Source: a bacterium
GTDB lineage: Bacteria > Verrucomicrobiota > Verrucomicrobiia > Limisphaerales > RI-55
Reading direction: 5' to 3'
Length of the DNA: 64,000 nucleotides
NCBI GenBank assembly: GCA_016124235.1
Contig: WGOC01000027.1
Coordinates: 1 to 64,000, forward strand
Below, piece after piece: positions 36,885 through 44,956 of the stretch (positions are counted from its first letter, which is position 1; each line of letters starts with the position of its first letter). The notes below the pieces were generated by a model, which saw nothing but the letters and a program-made list of their open reading frames with translations, was not told where the DNA came from and did no database searches. The position numbers and the translations under genes are program-made.

Positions 36885-37649
36885 ATGGACAAAGAACGCA
36901 GACTGATTATTGCCGGTAATTGGAAGATGAACAAAACCGTCGCTGAATCCGCGGATTTGGTGAACGGGTTGAAGCGCGAGTTGAGCGGCGTGAAGGAGGT
37001 CGACATTGTCGTGTGCCCGCCGTTCACCGCATTGAGCGAAGTATCCAAGGCGATCATTGACTCCAACATTCGCCTCGGTGCGCAAAACATGAGCGAGCAA
37101 AATTACGGTGCGTTCACCGGTGAAATCGCCGCCGGCATGTTGCGCGACCTGGCGGTGCGTTATGTAATTTTGGGTCACTCCGAGCGTCGGCAATATCAGA
37201 AGGAATCCGATGCGTTGATTGCCAAGAAAGCGTTGGCGGCGCACGCGGCCTCCCTGAAACCGATTGTCTGTGTTGGCGAAACTTTGTCGGAACGCGAAGC
37301 CGGACAAATGAAAGCGGTCGTCGAAACGCAGACCCGCGGAAGTCTGGCCGGTTTGACGGCGCAGCAAATTGAAGAAACCGTGATCGCTTACGAGCCGGTC
37401 TGGGCAATTGGCACCGGCAAAACGGCGACTTCGGCGCAGGCGCAGGAAGTGCATGCCTTCATTCGGCAAATTCTGGGTCAGATCGCCGGTGAGGCGGTTG
37501 CCCGCAAAGTGCGGATTCAATACGGCGGCAGCGTGAAACCCGCCAATGCCCGCGAATTGATGGGCCAGCCAGACGTCGACGGAGCCCTGGTCGGTGGGGC
37601 CTCGCTGGAAGAGCGCAGTTTTGCCGATATCATCAAGAACACCATTTAA
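36885..37649 (+). CDS. tpiA: Triosephosphate isomerase
   Basis: A 254-residue barrel enzyme that interconverts glyceraldehyde-3-phosphate and dihydroxyacetone phosphate. N-K in AGNWKMNKT, the histidine in LGHSERRQ and the glutamate in AYEPVWAIGTG form the active site. The phosphate-binding YGGSVKPAN and LVGGASLE follow. It sits between pgk and secG. Confidence 0.97.
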   Translation: MDKERRLIIAGNWKMNKTVAESADLVNGLKRELSGVKEVDIVVCPPFTALSEVSKAIIDSNIRLGAQNMSEQNYGAFTGEIAAGMLRDLAVRYVILGHSERRQYQKESDALIAKKALAAHAASLKPIVCVGETLSEREAGQMKAVVETQTRGSLAGLTAQQIEETVIAYEPVWAIGTGKTATSAQAQEVHAFIRQILGQIAGEAVARKVRIQYGGSVKPANARELMGQPDVDGALVGGASLEERSFADIIKNTI

Positions 37650-37658
37650 CGATTTGTT

Positions 37659-38105
37659 ATGTTAATCGCGATTTATATCCTTTCATTCTTTCTCGTGCTC
37701 GACTGTTTGTTCCTCGGGTTGATCATCTTGATGCAGCTGCCGAAGAAGGAAGCCGGTCTGGGCGGTGCCGCCTTCGGCGGCGGGACGGTTGATGCGTTGA
37801 TTGGCGCCGGCGCGGGCAATGTTCTGACCAAAGCCACCAAATGGTCGTCGATCGTTTTCTTCGTGCTGATCATTTCGCTCTCGATTCTTCATTCCAAGAA
37901 CGCTCGAAGCGGCGTCACCGCGGTGTCCGAACAGTTGGCGAATCAAAAGCCGACCGCCGGGCAGACGGCGACTCCGGAATCGGCGACTCCGGCACCGGTT
38001 GCGAATCCATTAAGTTCGCTGACCGTGGCGACCAACGCGGCTAGTGCGGCCACGCCAGTCACGTCAAACACGGTGCCCGCCACTCCGGACGCTCCGAAGC
38101 AGTAA
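37659..38105 (+). CDS. secG: Preprotein translocase subunit SecG
   Basis: 148 residues, nine bases after tpiA. Two membrane helices (about residues 3-25 and 57-73) flank the conserved loop KKEAGLGGAAFGGG, which defines SecG of the Sec translocon. An unusually long Ala/Pro/Thr-rich tail of some 70 residues follows and carries the sequence well past the usual 75-110 residues. Such tails occur in several phyla. Confidence 0.93.
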   Translation: MLIAIYILSFFLVLDCLFLGLIILMQLPKKEAGLGGAAFGGGTVDALIGAGAGNVLTKATKWSSIVFFVLIISLSILHSKNARSGVTAVSEQLANQKPTAGQTATPESATPAPVANPLSSLTVATNAASAATPVTSNTVPATPDAPKQ

Positions 38106-38127
38106 GCATTTCCCCCAATTGCAGGAT

Positions 38128-38160
38128 GAAAGCCCGGGAGATTCTCCCGGGCTTTCGCTT
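38128..38160 (+). terminator. Terminator after secG
   Basis: A 13-bp inverted repeat, GAAAGCCCGGGAG (38128-38140) against CTCCCGGGCTTTC (38144-38156), has a three-base loop and is followed by GCTTT. The T tract is short, but the stem is very strong and sits between convergent genes. Confidence 0.7.
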
Positions 38161-38190
38161 TAGTCGTTCCCTGAATTGAACTGAGTTGAT

Positions 38191-38472
38191 CTACAGCCGA
38201 AACAATCTCCAAATTGCCTTCCAACCCATCGTCCGGCCGGCGAGACGCAAAACCTGTTTCCACCGGCGAACGACGATGAATCCGGCGACCGGGGCGATAA
38301 AAGGCAGCCAGGGCTTTGCGCGGTGCATCATATCCGACCCGCGTTCAAGCCAGTCAAAGCTCCCGCGCAGCCGGGCGCACTCCACGTTGAAGATGCTCCG
38401 GTGCAAATCGCATTGCGCCACGAGCAATTCCTTTTGGGCCTGCAGGCGGGCTAGCTCTTTTTTTGAAACCAT
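38191..38472 (-). CDS. YqjK-like small protein
   Basis: 93 residues. The first half is a coiled coil (KELARLQAQKELLVAQC). The second half has a hydrophobic segment (WLPFIAPVAGFIVV) and a basic C-terminus. This layout and its position behind yqjD- and yqjE-like genes match YqjK of Escherichia coli; sequence identity is not obvious. Its start overlaps the end of the yqjE-like gene. Confidence 0.65.
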   Translation of the reverse strand: MVSKKELARLQAQKELLVAQCDLHRSIFNVECARLRGSFDWLERGSDMMHRAKPWLPFIAPVAGFIVVRRWKQVLRLAGRTMGWKAIWRLFRL

Positions 38473-38846
38473 TCGCGGTCTTTTTTGAATTCCTCAATCG
38501 TGGCGGAAAATGGAGGCGGGCTCTGGTCCATCAACTTTTTCAAAGTGAACAAGCACCAAGTGGCTCCGCCGGCATAGAGCGCGGTCAGGGCGGCAATCAC
38601 CCAGTTGCGTGCGGCCGTTTCCCAGGTCAGCGCAATGATCAGGATGGTGCCGGTGAACAGGGCCATGAGCGCCAGCACGACGATGATGCCCAGCCAGGTG
38701 AGCTGGATCGTCAGCCGGTGGCGTTGTTCCTGAAACTCCGTGGCGGCCAGTTCGCAGCGCTTTTCCAGCAGCGACCAGAACGACTGCAGGACGTCACGGA
38801 GAGCTCCGATCGGTCCGGACCGCGAAGTCTGTTCCTCATCCATCAT
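38451..38846 (-). CDS. YqjE-like (phage holin superfamily) membrane protein
   Basis: 131 residues with two membrane helices (about 51-74 and 83-104) preceded by LLEKRCELAATEFQEQRHR. This is the layout of the YqjE/holin-like superfamily of inner-membrane proteins. It lies between a DUF883 protein and a YqjK-like protein, in the same order as yqjD-yqjE-yqjK of Escherichia coli. Confidence 0.8.
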   Translation of the reverse strand: MMDEEQTSRSGPIGALRDVLQSFWSLLEKRCELAATEFQEQRHRLTIQLTWLGIIVVLALMALFTGTILIIALTWETAARNWVIAALTALYAGGATWCLFTLKKLMDQSPPPFSATIEEFKKDREWFQKKS

Positions 38847-38849
38847 GGA

Positions 38850-39170
38850 TTAACGTCGATTGATCAGTGCGCCTAGCAACACGCCAATTCCAAATGCGAC
38901 GCCGACCGTTTGATAGGGATGCTCGCGGATCAACTTGTCGGTGGCTTTGGCGCCGGCGCTGGCCTTTTCCTCCCATTGCTGGGCGGAGACACGGGCTCGA
39001 TCGAGCGCCACGTTGAGCCGTGCCCGGGCGTCCTTGGCTTTGTCGCTAAGATCACCTGCAGTCACGCGCAAAAGTTCTTCTGCGTCGTTTACCAGTGTTT
39101 TGAGGTCGGTGACGATTTTTTCCCGGGGATTCATCACGCCGTTGCCTTCGGCAAATTCTGCGTTTTCCAT
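38850..39170 (-). CDS. DUF883 (YqjD/ElaB) family protein
   Basis: 106 residues. A helical, charged first part (IVTDLKTLVNDAEELLRVTAGDLS) is followed by a C-terminal membrane segment with the family signature IREHPYQTVGVAFGIGVLLGALI. In Escherichia coli, YqjD-type proteins are tail-anchored and bind ribosomes in stationary phase. I chose the ATG at 39170, which has an AAAGGAA Shine-Dalgarno, over a longer frame reaching 39347. Confidence 0.9.
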   Translation of the reverse strand: MENAEFAEGNGVMNPREKIVTDLKTLVNDAEELLRVTAGDLSDKAKDARARLNVALDRARVSAQQWEEKASAGAKATDKLIREHPYQTVGVAFGIGVLLGALINRR

Positions 39171-39403
39171 AAGGTTCCTTTCAGAGTTCAATTTCAAGAG
39201 TAACTGCCCACACCGGGCAGGAGGACACTGTCCACGCCACAATATGGCCGTAAAACCGCCAAAATGACACCGAAAAATTGATTCGATTCGATTGGGTTTG
39301 AGGGATTTAGGAATTGCTTCCCGGCGCCGGTCCATTGCGCCTTGCAAATTGGACCGGCTCTACCGACTCTGGCAGCATCAAAGTTTCAACAGGTGCCGTT
39401 GTT

Positions 39404-40018
39404 ATGAAGTCCATTTTGACCCTGATCGTTGCGTGCGGCGTTATAAGCCAATGTCACGCGCAGTTGGTAACTTATGATTTTGAGAGCGGAGTCGACGGTT
39501 CCGCGGCCCCGGCGTCGTATGTTGATGGGGACTTGAGCACGAGTGATTTTGCGATCAACGCCGGTCGGTCAATTACTTATCCGGCAGGGAACCCCGGTCA
39601 GGCAATTTCCGCAACTGGTTGGACCGGCAACGAGGGCGATAAATACATGGAATTCACGCTTTCCGCCAACGCGGGCGTCACTTTCGATATCGTTCAATTG
39701 AGCTTTGACTATCGAAGCACCGGATCGGGCCCAACCCAGTGGTCGATCAGCATCAACGGCAGTTCCGCCGGTTCGGGAAGTTTTACGACCGATTCGAACT
39801 ACCATTCTACCTTGCTTGATCTTTCGACCTTTTCAGGACTCACGTCGGCAAATGTCCGGCTGAACGGTTTTGGCACCACCTTCGGGGGCGGACGGTTGAG
39901 CGTCGACAATTTCAACCTCGACGGCCTTACATTTGTGCAAGTTCCGGAACCCTCTACTTGGGCGCTGATGGGGGGCGGATTGGTCCTGCTCGCAGCACGA
40001 TTGCGTCGCCGCAGATAG
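39404..40018 (+). CDS. PEP-CTERM exported protein
   Basis: 204 residues with a signal peptide (residues 1-19, ending CHA) and a beta-rich domain that lacks a family I know. A PEP-CTERM sorting tail closes the protein: VPEPSTWALMGGG, then a hydrophobic helix, then RLRRRR. Such proteins are processed by an exosortase after export and are usually anchored or released at the surface. The ATG at 39404 is preceded by AGGTG. A terminator-like hairpin lies after the stop. Confidence 0.87.
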   Translation: MKSILTLIVACGVISQCHAQLVTYDFESGVDGSAAPASYVDGDLSTSDFAINAGRSITYPAGNPGQAISATGWTGNEGDKYMEFTLSANAGVTFDIVQLSFDYRSTGSGPTQWSISINGSSAGSGSFTTDSNYHSTLLDLSTFSGLTSANVRLNGFGTTFGGGRLSVDNFNLDGLTFVQVPEPSTWALMGGGLVLLAARLRRRR

Positions 40019-40051
40019 CTTCAATTTCGTTTCGTGGTCACATCGTCAAAG

Positions 40052-40085
40052 CCCTCGTCTTAACCGGCGAGGGTTTTGAGTTTTT
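40052..40085 (+). terminator. Bidirectional terminator-like hairpin between PEP-CTERM gene and trpD
   Basis: CCCTCG (40052-40057) pairs with CGAGGG (40068-40073) around a 10-base loop. TTTTGAGTTTTT follows on the plus strand. The hairpin overlaps the last codons of trpD, which ends at 40060 on the other strand. Confidence 0.5.
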
Positions 40086-41094
40086 GGAGGGCAGCCCCGG
40101 AATCGATCTGGGTCGTAGCCAGTTCCCAACCTTCGGCGATCGACCGTGTTCTGCCAGCAACAAACAGTGCTGCGCCGGCATTGAGCAGAACGGCATCGCG
40201 TTTTGGACCGCGATCTTCCCCGGCAAGCAGTCTTCGAATGATCATGGCGTTGGCCTCCCGGTCGCCACCTTTCAAATCGTCAAGTGTCGCTTTTTGAAGT
40301 GGAAAATCCTCTGGCGAAAATGTGCTGCGAGCAAATGCCCGATCTTGATAGAATTCAGCAATCTCAGTTGGGCCCAGCGTGGATAATTCATCCAGGTGGG
40401 CGGTGCCAATCTGGCCGCTCACAACCATTCCCCGGCGCACGCCCAGACTCTGCAACACGGTGGCCATGGGCTCGCACAATTCCGGCCGCGGTACACCGAT
40501 CAATTGGCAGGTCGGCCGGGCGGGGTTGAGGAGCGGGCCGAGGACGTTGAAGATCGTTCGCTGGCCGCGCTCGGCGCAAAGCTTCCGCGCCGGTCCGATG
40601 TGTTTGAACGCCGGGTGATAGTTTGGAGCAAACAGAAACGCGAACTGATTCTTTTCCAGGGAGGCGGCGGCTTCCTCGGGCGTCAGGCCAACCGGAATTC
40701 CCAATGCCTCCAACACGTCGGCGCTGCCGGCTTTGGAAGTGATCGCGCGATTTCCATGTTTCGCGACGGTGACGCCCGCCGAGGCGGCAACCAAAGCAAC
40801 GGTTGTCGAAATGTTAAATGTACCGAGTTGATCGCCGCCGGTGCCGCAAACGTCGAGAATATCGCCCGCGCGTGTTTCGGCGCTCAAAGGCAACGGCAGG
40901 GCGCGATTCCGAAGCTCACTGGCGAAGCCCGCAATTTCCGCGGGCGACTCGCCCTTGCGTGCGAGCTCAACCAGGAAGTCTGCCTTGAGGGGGGCGGGGA
41001 CCTTTTCGTTCGTCAATTCGTCGACCGCGAGGATAATCTCGGACGCCGAAAGGTCGGCTCCCAAACTTAGTTTTTTGAACAGCGAATTCAGCAC
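40060..41094 (-). CDS. trpD: Anthranilate phosphoribosyltransferase
   Basis: A 344-residue enzyme of tryptophan synthesis that joins anthranilate to PRPP. The motif GTGGDQLGTFNIST and the block KHGNRAITSKAGSADVLEALG are diagnostic. The start codon is GTG at 41094 (GTG CTG AAT TCG). No other trp gene lies in the window, so it is an isolated trpD, 67 bases downstream of the response-regulator phosphatase gene. Confidence 0.95.
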   Translation of the reverse strand: MLNSLFKKLSLGADLSASEIILAVDELTNEKVPAPLKADFLVELARKGESPAEIAGFASELRNRALPLPLSAETRAGDILDVCGTGGDQLGTFNISTTVALVAASAGVTVAKHGNRAITSKAGSADVLEALGIPVGLTPEEAAASLEKNQFAFLFAPNYHPAFKHIGPARKLCAERGQRTIFNVLGPLLNPARPTCQLIGVPRPELCEPMATVLQSLGVRRGMVVSGQIGTAHLDELSTLGPTEIAEFYQDRAFARSTFSPEDFPLQKATLDDLKGGDREANAMIIRRLLAGEDRGPKRDAVLLNAGAALFVAGRTRSIAEGWELATTQIDSGAALQKLKTLAG

Positions 41095-41161
41095 GGCCGG
41101 ATTCTATTTGAGGAGCCACTTGGTCAAAACACAATTCCTGGCGTTGCGCGGGCTGGTTGCG

Positions 41162-43162
41162 TCAGGCGATCTTCACGCCAAGGATGCAGACGTCGTCTTC
41201 GAATTCCTCATCCGCGGCAAACGCACGAACGTCGTTCAAAACGCCGTCGCACAATTCGGCAAGCCGGTTTGAACCGATGTGTTGACGCACCGCTTCCGCC
41301 AAACGGCCGGCGTCATACCAGTCACCCGCTTCGTTTTCGGTTTCGATCAACCCGTCCGTATAGAGCAGCAACGTGTCGCCCTTGTTTGCCTGCCGAATCG
41401 ACGTCTTGTATTCGGGTTGATCGAACAGCCCAAGTGCAGGTTGCTGGCCATTGCCATCCGTCTCGAGCGTGCCGACGGTTTGGTCATTTCCATTAATCAA
41501 CAATGGCTTCGGGTGGCCGGCGCCGGCGTAGCGGTACTCGCCACTTTCCACGTTTACTGTTACGTAAAACGCCGTGGCGTACATCAATGTTCCGCTCTGC
41601 CGGAGAATGGTGCGCAAGTCGTGATTGACCTGCGTGAGGAAGGCCCCCGGGTCGTGGGCAATCGGGCGCAGCTCCTCGAGCATCGCACGCAGCATCGCCG
41701 TCACCAAGGCCGACCGTACACCGTGGCCCATCACGTCGCTGATGAAGACGCCGGCGGTCGTGTCGTTCAACGCCGTGACGTGGAAAAAATCCCCGCTAAC
41801 CGAACCTGCCGGAATGTAGCGATGGTAGAACTGAATCGCGGATTGCTGGGGCTGTGCCGACGCGGGAATGACCGGATATTGCGTTGTGAAAAAGGCCTGT
41901 TGGATCTCGCGAGCCATCGCGACATCCTTTTCGAGTTGTTCGTTTTTGCGACGCAACTCTTCGCGGCTGATGGCTAGTTCCTCGTTGGCCTTGCGCTCGC
42001 GTTGCTCGGCGACGACCCGGGCGGTGATGTCCCAGAACATCCCTTGCAACCCGATGATTTTGCCTTCGGCATCACGCAGCGGAGTCTTCACCACCTCCAC
42101 GTAATGCACCTCGCCACCGGGTGTTTGATTTGCCTCGACCGTTTCAAACGGTTCGCCGGTCTCCATCACACGGCGGTCGTCCGCCTGGTATTTTTGGGCG
42201 AGTTCGGGAGTGAAGAAATCGAAATCCGTCTTGCCGACGATCTGGTCCAGCGGCTGGCCCAGCGCCATGCAAAAGCGCTGGTTGGCAAAGCTGAACCGCT
42301 CCATCAAATCCTTGCGGAAGATATTCTGCGGAATGGTTTCGACGAGCGAATGGTAGAGGGATTCCGATTCCTTGAGGCGCAGTTCCGCCTCCTTGCGCTC
42401 GGTGATGTCGGTGACGGTGCCTTCGTAGTAAAGAAAGTTGCCGTGGCGGTCGCGCACCGCCCGCACGTTTTCCGAAATCCAGATCACGCGGCCGTCGCGA
42501 CGGAAGACTTGCGATTCAAAATTGGTGACCACCTGATGCCATCTCATCAAGCGGACAAACTCCTCGCGGCGGCCTGGTTTGACGTAGAGGATCGAGCCGA
42601 TGTCGGTGAGGTTCGACATTAATTCCTCGGCTGTTTCGTAACCGTAAATGCGTGCCAGACCAGGATTTGCCGTCAGATATTTTCCATCCATCGTCGTCTG
42701 GAAAATGCCTTCGAGGGTATTCTCGTAGATGCTCCGATAATTTTCCTGGGCCTGCCGCAACTCGGCGGCCACGCGCCGGCGTTCCAATGCGTAACGGATG
42801 GAGCGTACGATCAGCTTTCGTTCGACCTCGCCCTTGACGAGATATTCCTCGGCGCCGAGATGGATCGCGTCCATTTCCAGTGTGGGATCATCGACGCCGC
42901 TCAGGACAATGATCGGGATTCCGCCGGCTCGCTTGTGCAGGCGTTTCAATGTGTCGAGGTCCTGGCTGTCGGGTAGCCCGAGGTCCGAGAGAATGATGTC
43001 AATCCCGCCAGCCGCCAGCCGCGCCAACCCGGACTTCAACGTATTGGCGACTTCGAGTTGAAAACGAAAGCCGGCCGCGTGACGGTCCAGGCAAGCTCGC
43101 AAAAGCTTTGCGTAGCTCGGATCGTCTTCGATCAGGAGAATGTTGGTGAGTCGGTCATTCAT
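41162..43162 (-). CDS. Response regulator with PAS domains and SpoIIE-type phosphatase
   Basis: 666 residues. A receiver domain (residues 1-125) has the phosphoacceptor aspartate at position 60 in IILSDLGLPDS. Two PAS domains follow (about 140-260 and 270-390), then a helical linker, then a PP2C/SpoIIE-type phosphatase domain (about 430-666). The phosphatase domain has the metal-binding VSGDFFHV and FISDVMGHG. Such RsbU-like proteins dephosphorylate anti-sigma-factor antagonists in partner switching. No STAS antagonist or anti-sigma kinase is found beside it, so its partner is elsewhere. Confidence 0.9.
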   Translation of the reverse strand: MNDRLTNILLIEDDPSYAKLLRACLDRHAAGFRFQLEVANTLKSGLARLAAGGIDIILSDLGLPDSQDLDTLKRLHKRAGGIPIIVLSGVDDPTLEMDAIHLGAEEYLVKGEVERKLIVRSIRYALERRRVAAELRQAQENYRSIYENTLEGIFQTTMDGKYLTANPGLARIYGYETAEELMSNLTDIGSILYVKPGRREEFVRLMRWHQVVTNFESQVFRRDGRVIWISENVRAVRDRHGNFLYYEGTVTDITERKEAELRLKESESLYHSLVETIPQNIFRKDLMERFSFANQRFCMALGQPLDQIVGKTDFDFFTPELAQKYQADDRRVMETGEPFETVEANQTPGGEVHYVEVVKTPLRDAEGKIIGLQGMFWDITARVVAEQRERKANEELAISREELRRKNEQLEKDVAMAREIQQAFFTTQYPVIPASAQPQQSAIQFYHRYIPAGSVSGDFFHVTALNDTTAGVFISDVMGHGVRSALVTAMLRAMLEELRPIAHDPGAFLTQVNHDLRTILRQSGTLMYATAFYVTVNVESGEYRYAGAGHPKPLLINGNDQTVGTLETDGNGQQPALGLFDQPEYKTSIRQANKGDTLLLYTDGLIETENEAGDWYDAGRLAEAVRQHIGSNRLAELCDGVLNDVRAFAADEEFEDDVCILGVKIA

Positions 43163-43262
43163 GGCTGCATCGCTGAATGAGGTCCGCGCCGCCGAAGGGG
43201 AGTTTTACGAAAATGCCGATTTGGGGGAAGCAGGATTGTGTCTGGATTCCGACCAGTGAACA

Positions 43263-43940
43263 TCACGGAGCCGGTTTGCCCGTTCCCAATTCCACTTTGC
43301 CGTCGGTAATCTTCAGCCAGTCAATCTTTCCAATCAGCTTTTGCACTTCCGGCGAATGCTGCATCTCCTGCCAACGCGGATTTTGCTCCAGCGCCGTCAA
43401 CGCTTCCGAGGGCAGTTCTTCATTTTTAACGGAGATTCCCGTTACTTTGGTGGTGAGTTTGCCGTCGTTCAGTGACACCCGGACTTTTGCGGTTCCGTTC
43501 AAATAGCGCCCTTTGAGCCCACCAAGAAACGGCGCTTTGGAAAGCTCATCGAGGGGAAAGCTGATCAAACAGGTGAGTTGATCTCCTTCCAACTTGACGC
43601 GCACATTGTTGGCGATCTTTGAGAGATCGGAATCCTTGGCCATGAGTGCGTTCAACTCCCGGCTGTCCAAAACGATCTGGGCGGTCTTGTTCGTGTCCTG
43701 CAGGTTGCGATTGAAATCCTGCACCCGCGTTTCCAGAGCCTTGCTCTCCTCGTCTGAAAGTGTGACCGGATCAAACTGGACTGGAGTGGCTTCGGTGTAT
43801 TGTTGGATACTTTTGTTGATGTAATACCGTGCGCCCAGGAACAAGACGACGATGGCGATGATAAATACGGCGACCAGCGACAGGCAGCCGACGAGGAAAC
43901 AGCTGCGCCCGGATTTCTTCTTTTGAGGAGTCGGTTCCAT
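43263..43940 (-). CDS. Membrane-anchored protein of unknown function
   Basis: About 225 residues with a short basic N-terminus, one membrane helix (residues about 15-38) and an extracytoplasmic domain. The domain has repeated Lys/Asp segments and the stretch GGLKGRYLNGTAKVRVSLNDGKL. I do not recognise it. I chose the ATG at 43940 because it starts MEPTPQKKKSGRSC directly before the helix. It lies 48 bases after the C39-like peptidase gene on the same strand. Confidence 0.7.
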   Translation of the reverse strand: MEPTPQKKKSGRSCFLVGCLSLVAVFIIAIVVLFLGARYYINKSIQQYTEATPVQFDPVTLSDEESKALETRVQDFNRNLQDTNKTAQIVLDSRELNALMAKDSDLSKIANNVRVKLEGDQLTCLISFPLDELSKAPFLGGLKGRYLNGTAKVRVSLNDGKLTTKVTGISVKNEELPSEALTALEQNPRWQEMQHSPEVQKLIGKIDWLKITDGKVELGTGKPAP

Positions 43941-43988
43941 GGGATTGTGATGTTTTTGGAGACTTGCTCGCTGGGCGGGCGCGCTCAA

Positions 43989-44870
43989 TCAAATTCCGCC
44001 GCGATTCTCGTTTTCCTTCTTGGCCGGGCCGGAGCCCGATTTTTCAAAATGGATGGCGTGCGCTCCGCCGAGATAGAGCCGGAGTCCCGCGTAGGACATG
44101 ATGACGGGTCCGTGCAGCGGGTCCCAAATATAGCCGTATTCGCCGTCAACGCGGAGCAACGTGATGGCGTGGCTGTTGTGGCGCAGGAAAATCACGGCCG
44201 GTGTCTGAATCGCGTCAATCCCTTCGCGATCGATGTCAACCGTGCTCTCCGAGTAGCCCAGTGAGCGCATCGCCATGACCAACTGCGAAGGCAGCGTGCC
44301 CGCGGTGTCAGTGCCGAGCAGACGCACCATTTCCGCTTCCGAATGTGGATCGCCGAGCACGCGCAACAGGCTGCCGCTGGCGGCGGGCACACAGGTGTCG
44401 GGACTGGTTTGAAAGATCATTCCGCCCTCGGCCGTCCTGGGTTTGCCCAATTCCGGCCGCAACGGATGAATCGCCTGCCAGTGGAATTCCTGGATGGCGA
44501 CAAAGAGCAGCAACATGGCGAACCCCAACGGTTTCCGCTTGGGGTGTTTGGTTTCGTGGAAAATGACCGCGCCGAATGCCACGAAATACGTGAAGCAACC
44601 GATCAAAATACTCCAGGCGACCGGGCCGTAGTAATATTGCATCTCGTACGGCAGGGACCATTCCAAAGCGGGTTTGACGACGAGCGTCAGATGATACGCG
44701 AGCAGCGCGACCGGCAGTACCAGGATCAACCAAAGATGGGGCGAATGCTTGAGAATATGCGACGCATCGGAAAGCGCTTCACGACGGTGAGCCCGCCGAC
44801 CTGACCACGCGCCGAGGGCCGCTGCGCAGACGCAAAGCAGAACGTCGATGAAGGGCGAAAGGCCGGGCAT
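43989..44870 (-). CDS. Membrane C39-like peptidase
   Basis: 293 residues. Four hydrophobic segments in the first 130 residues are followed by a papain-like C39 domain. Its motif IFQTSPDTCVPAASGSLLRVLG has the oxyanion glutamine (154) and cysteine 160. HNSHAITLLRV supplies histidine 234 and GYIWDPLHG aspartate 250. C39 peptidases usually sit at the N-terminus of bacteriocin ABC exporters and cut after a double glycine. Here there is no ABC domain, and the peptidase follows the membrane helices. Confidence 0.75.
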   Translation of the reverse strand: MPGLSPFIDVLLCVCAAALGAWSGRRAHRREALSDASHILKHSPHLWLILVLPVALLAYHLTLVVKPALEWSLPYEMQYYYGPVAWSILIGCFTYFVAFGAVIFHETKHPKRKPLGFAMLLLFVAIQEFHWQAIHPLRPELGKPRTAEGGMIFQTSPDTCVPAASGSLLRVLGDPHSEAEMVRLLGTDTAGTLPSQLVMAMRSLGYSESTVDIDREGIDAIQTPAVIFLRHNSHAITLLRVDGEYGYIWDPLHGPVIMSYAGLRLYLGGAHAIHFEKSGSGPAKKENENRGGI

Positions 44871-44956
44871 CGCCGAAGTATCAATTGAGAGTGGCGTTTG
44901 ACAAGCCAGCGGCGTAATTTGGTTACATCATGAGCAAGAACGATACGGAGGCGGAC

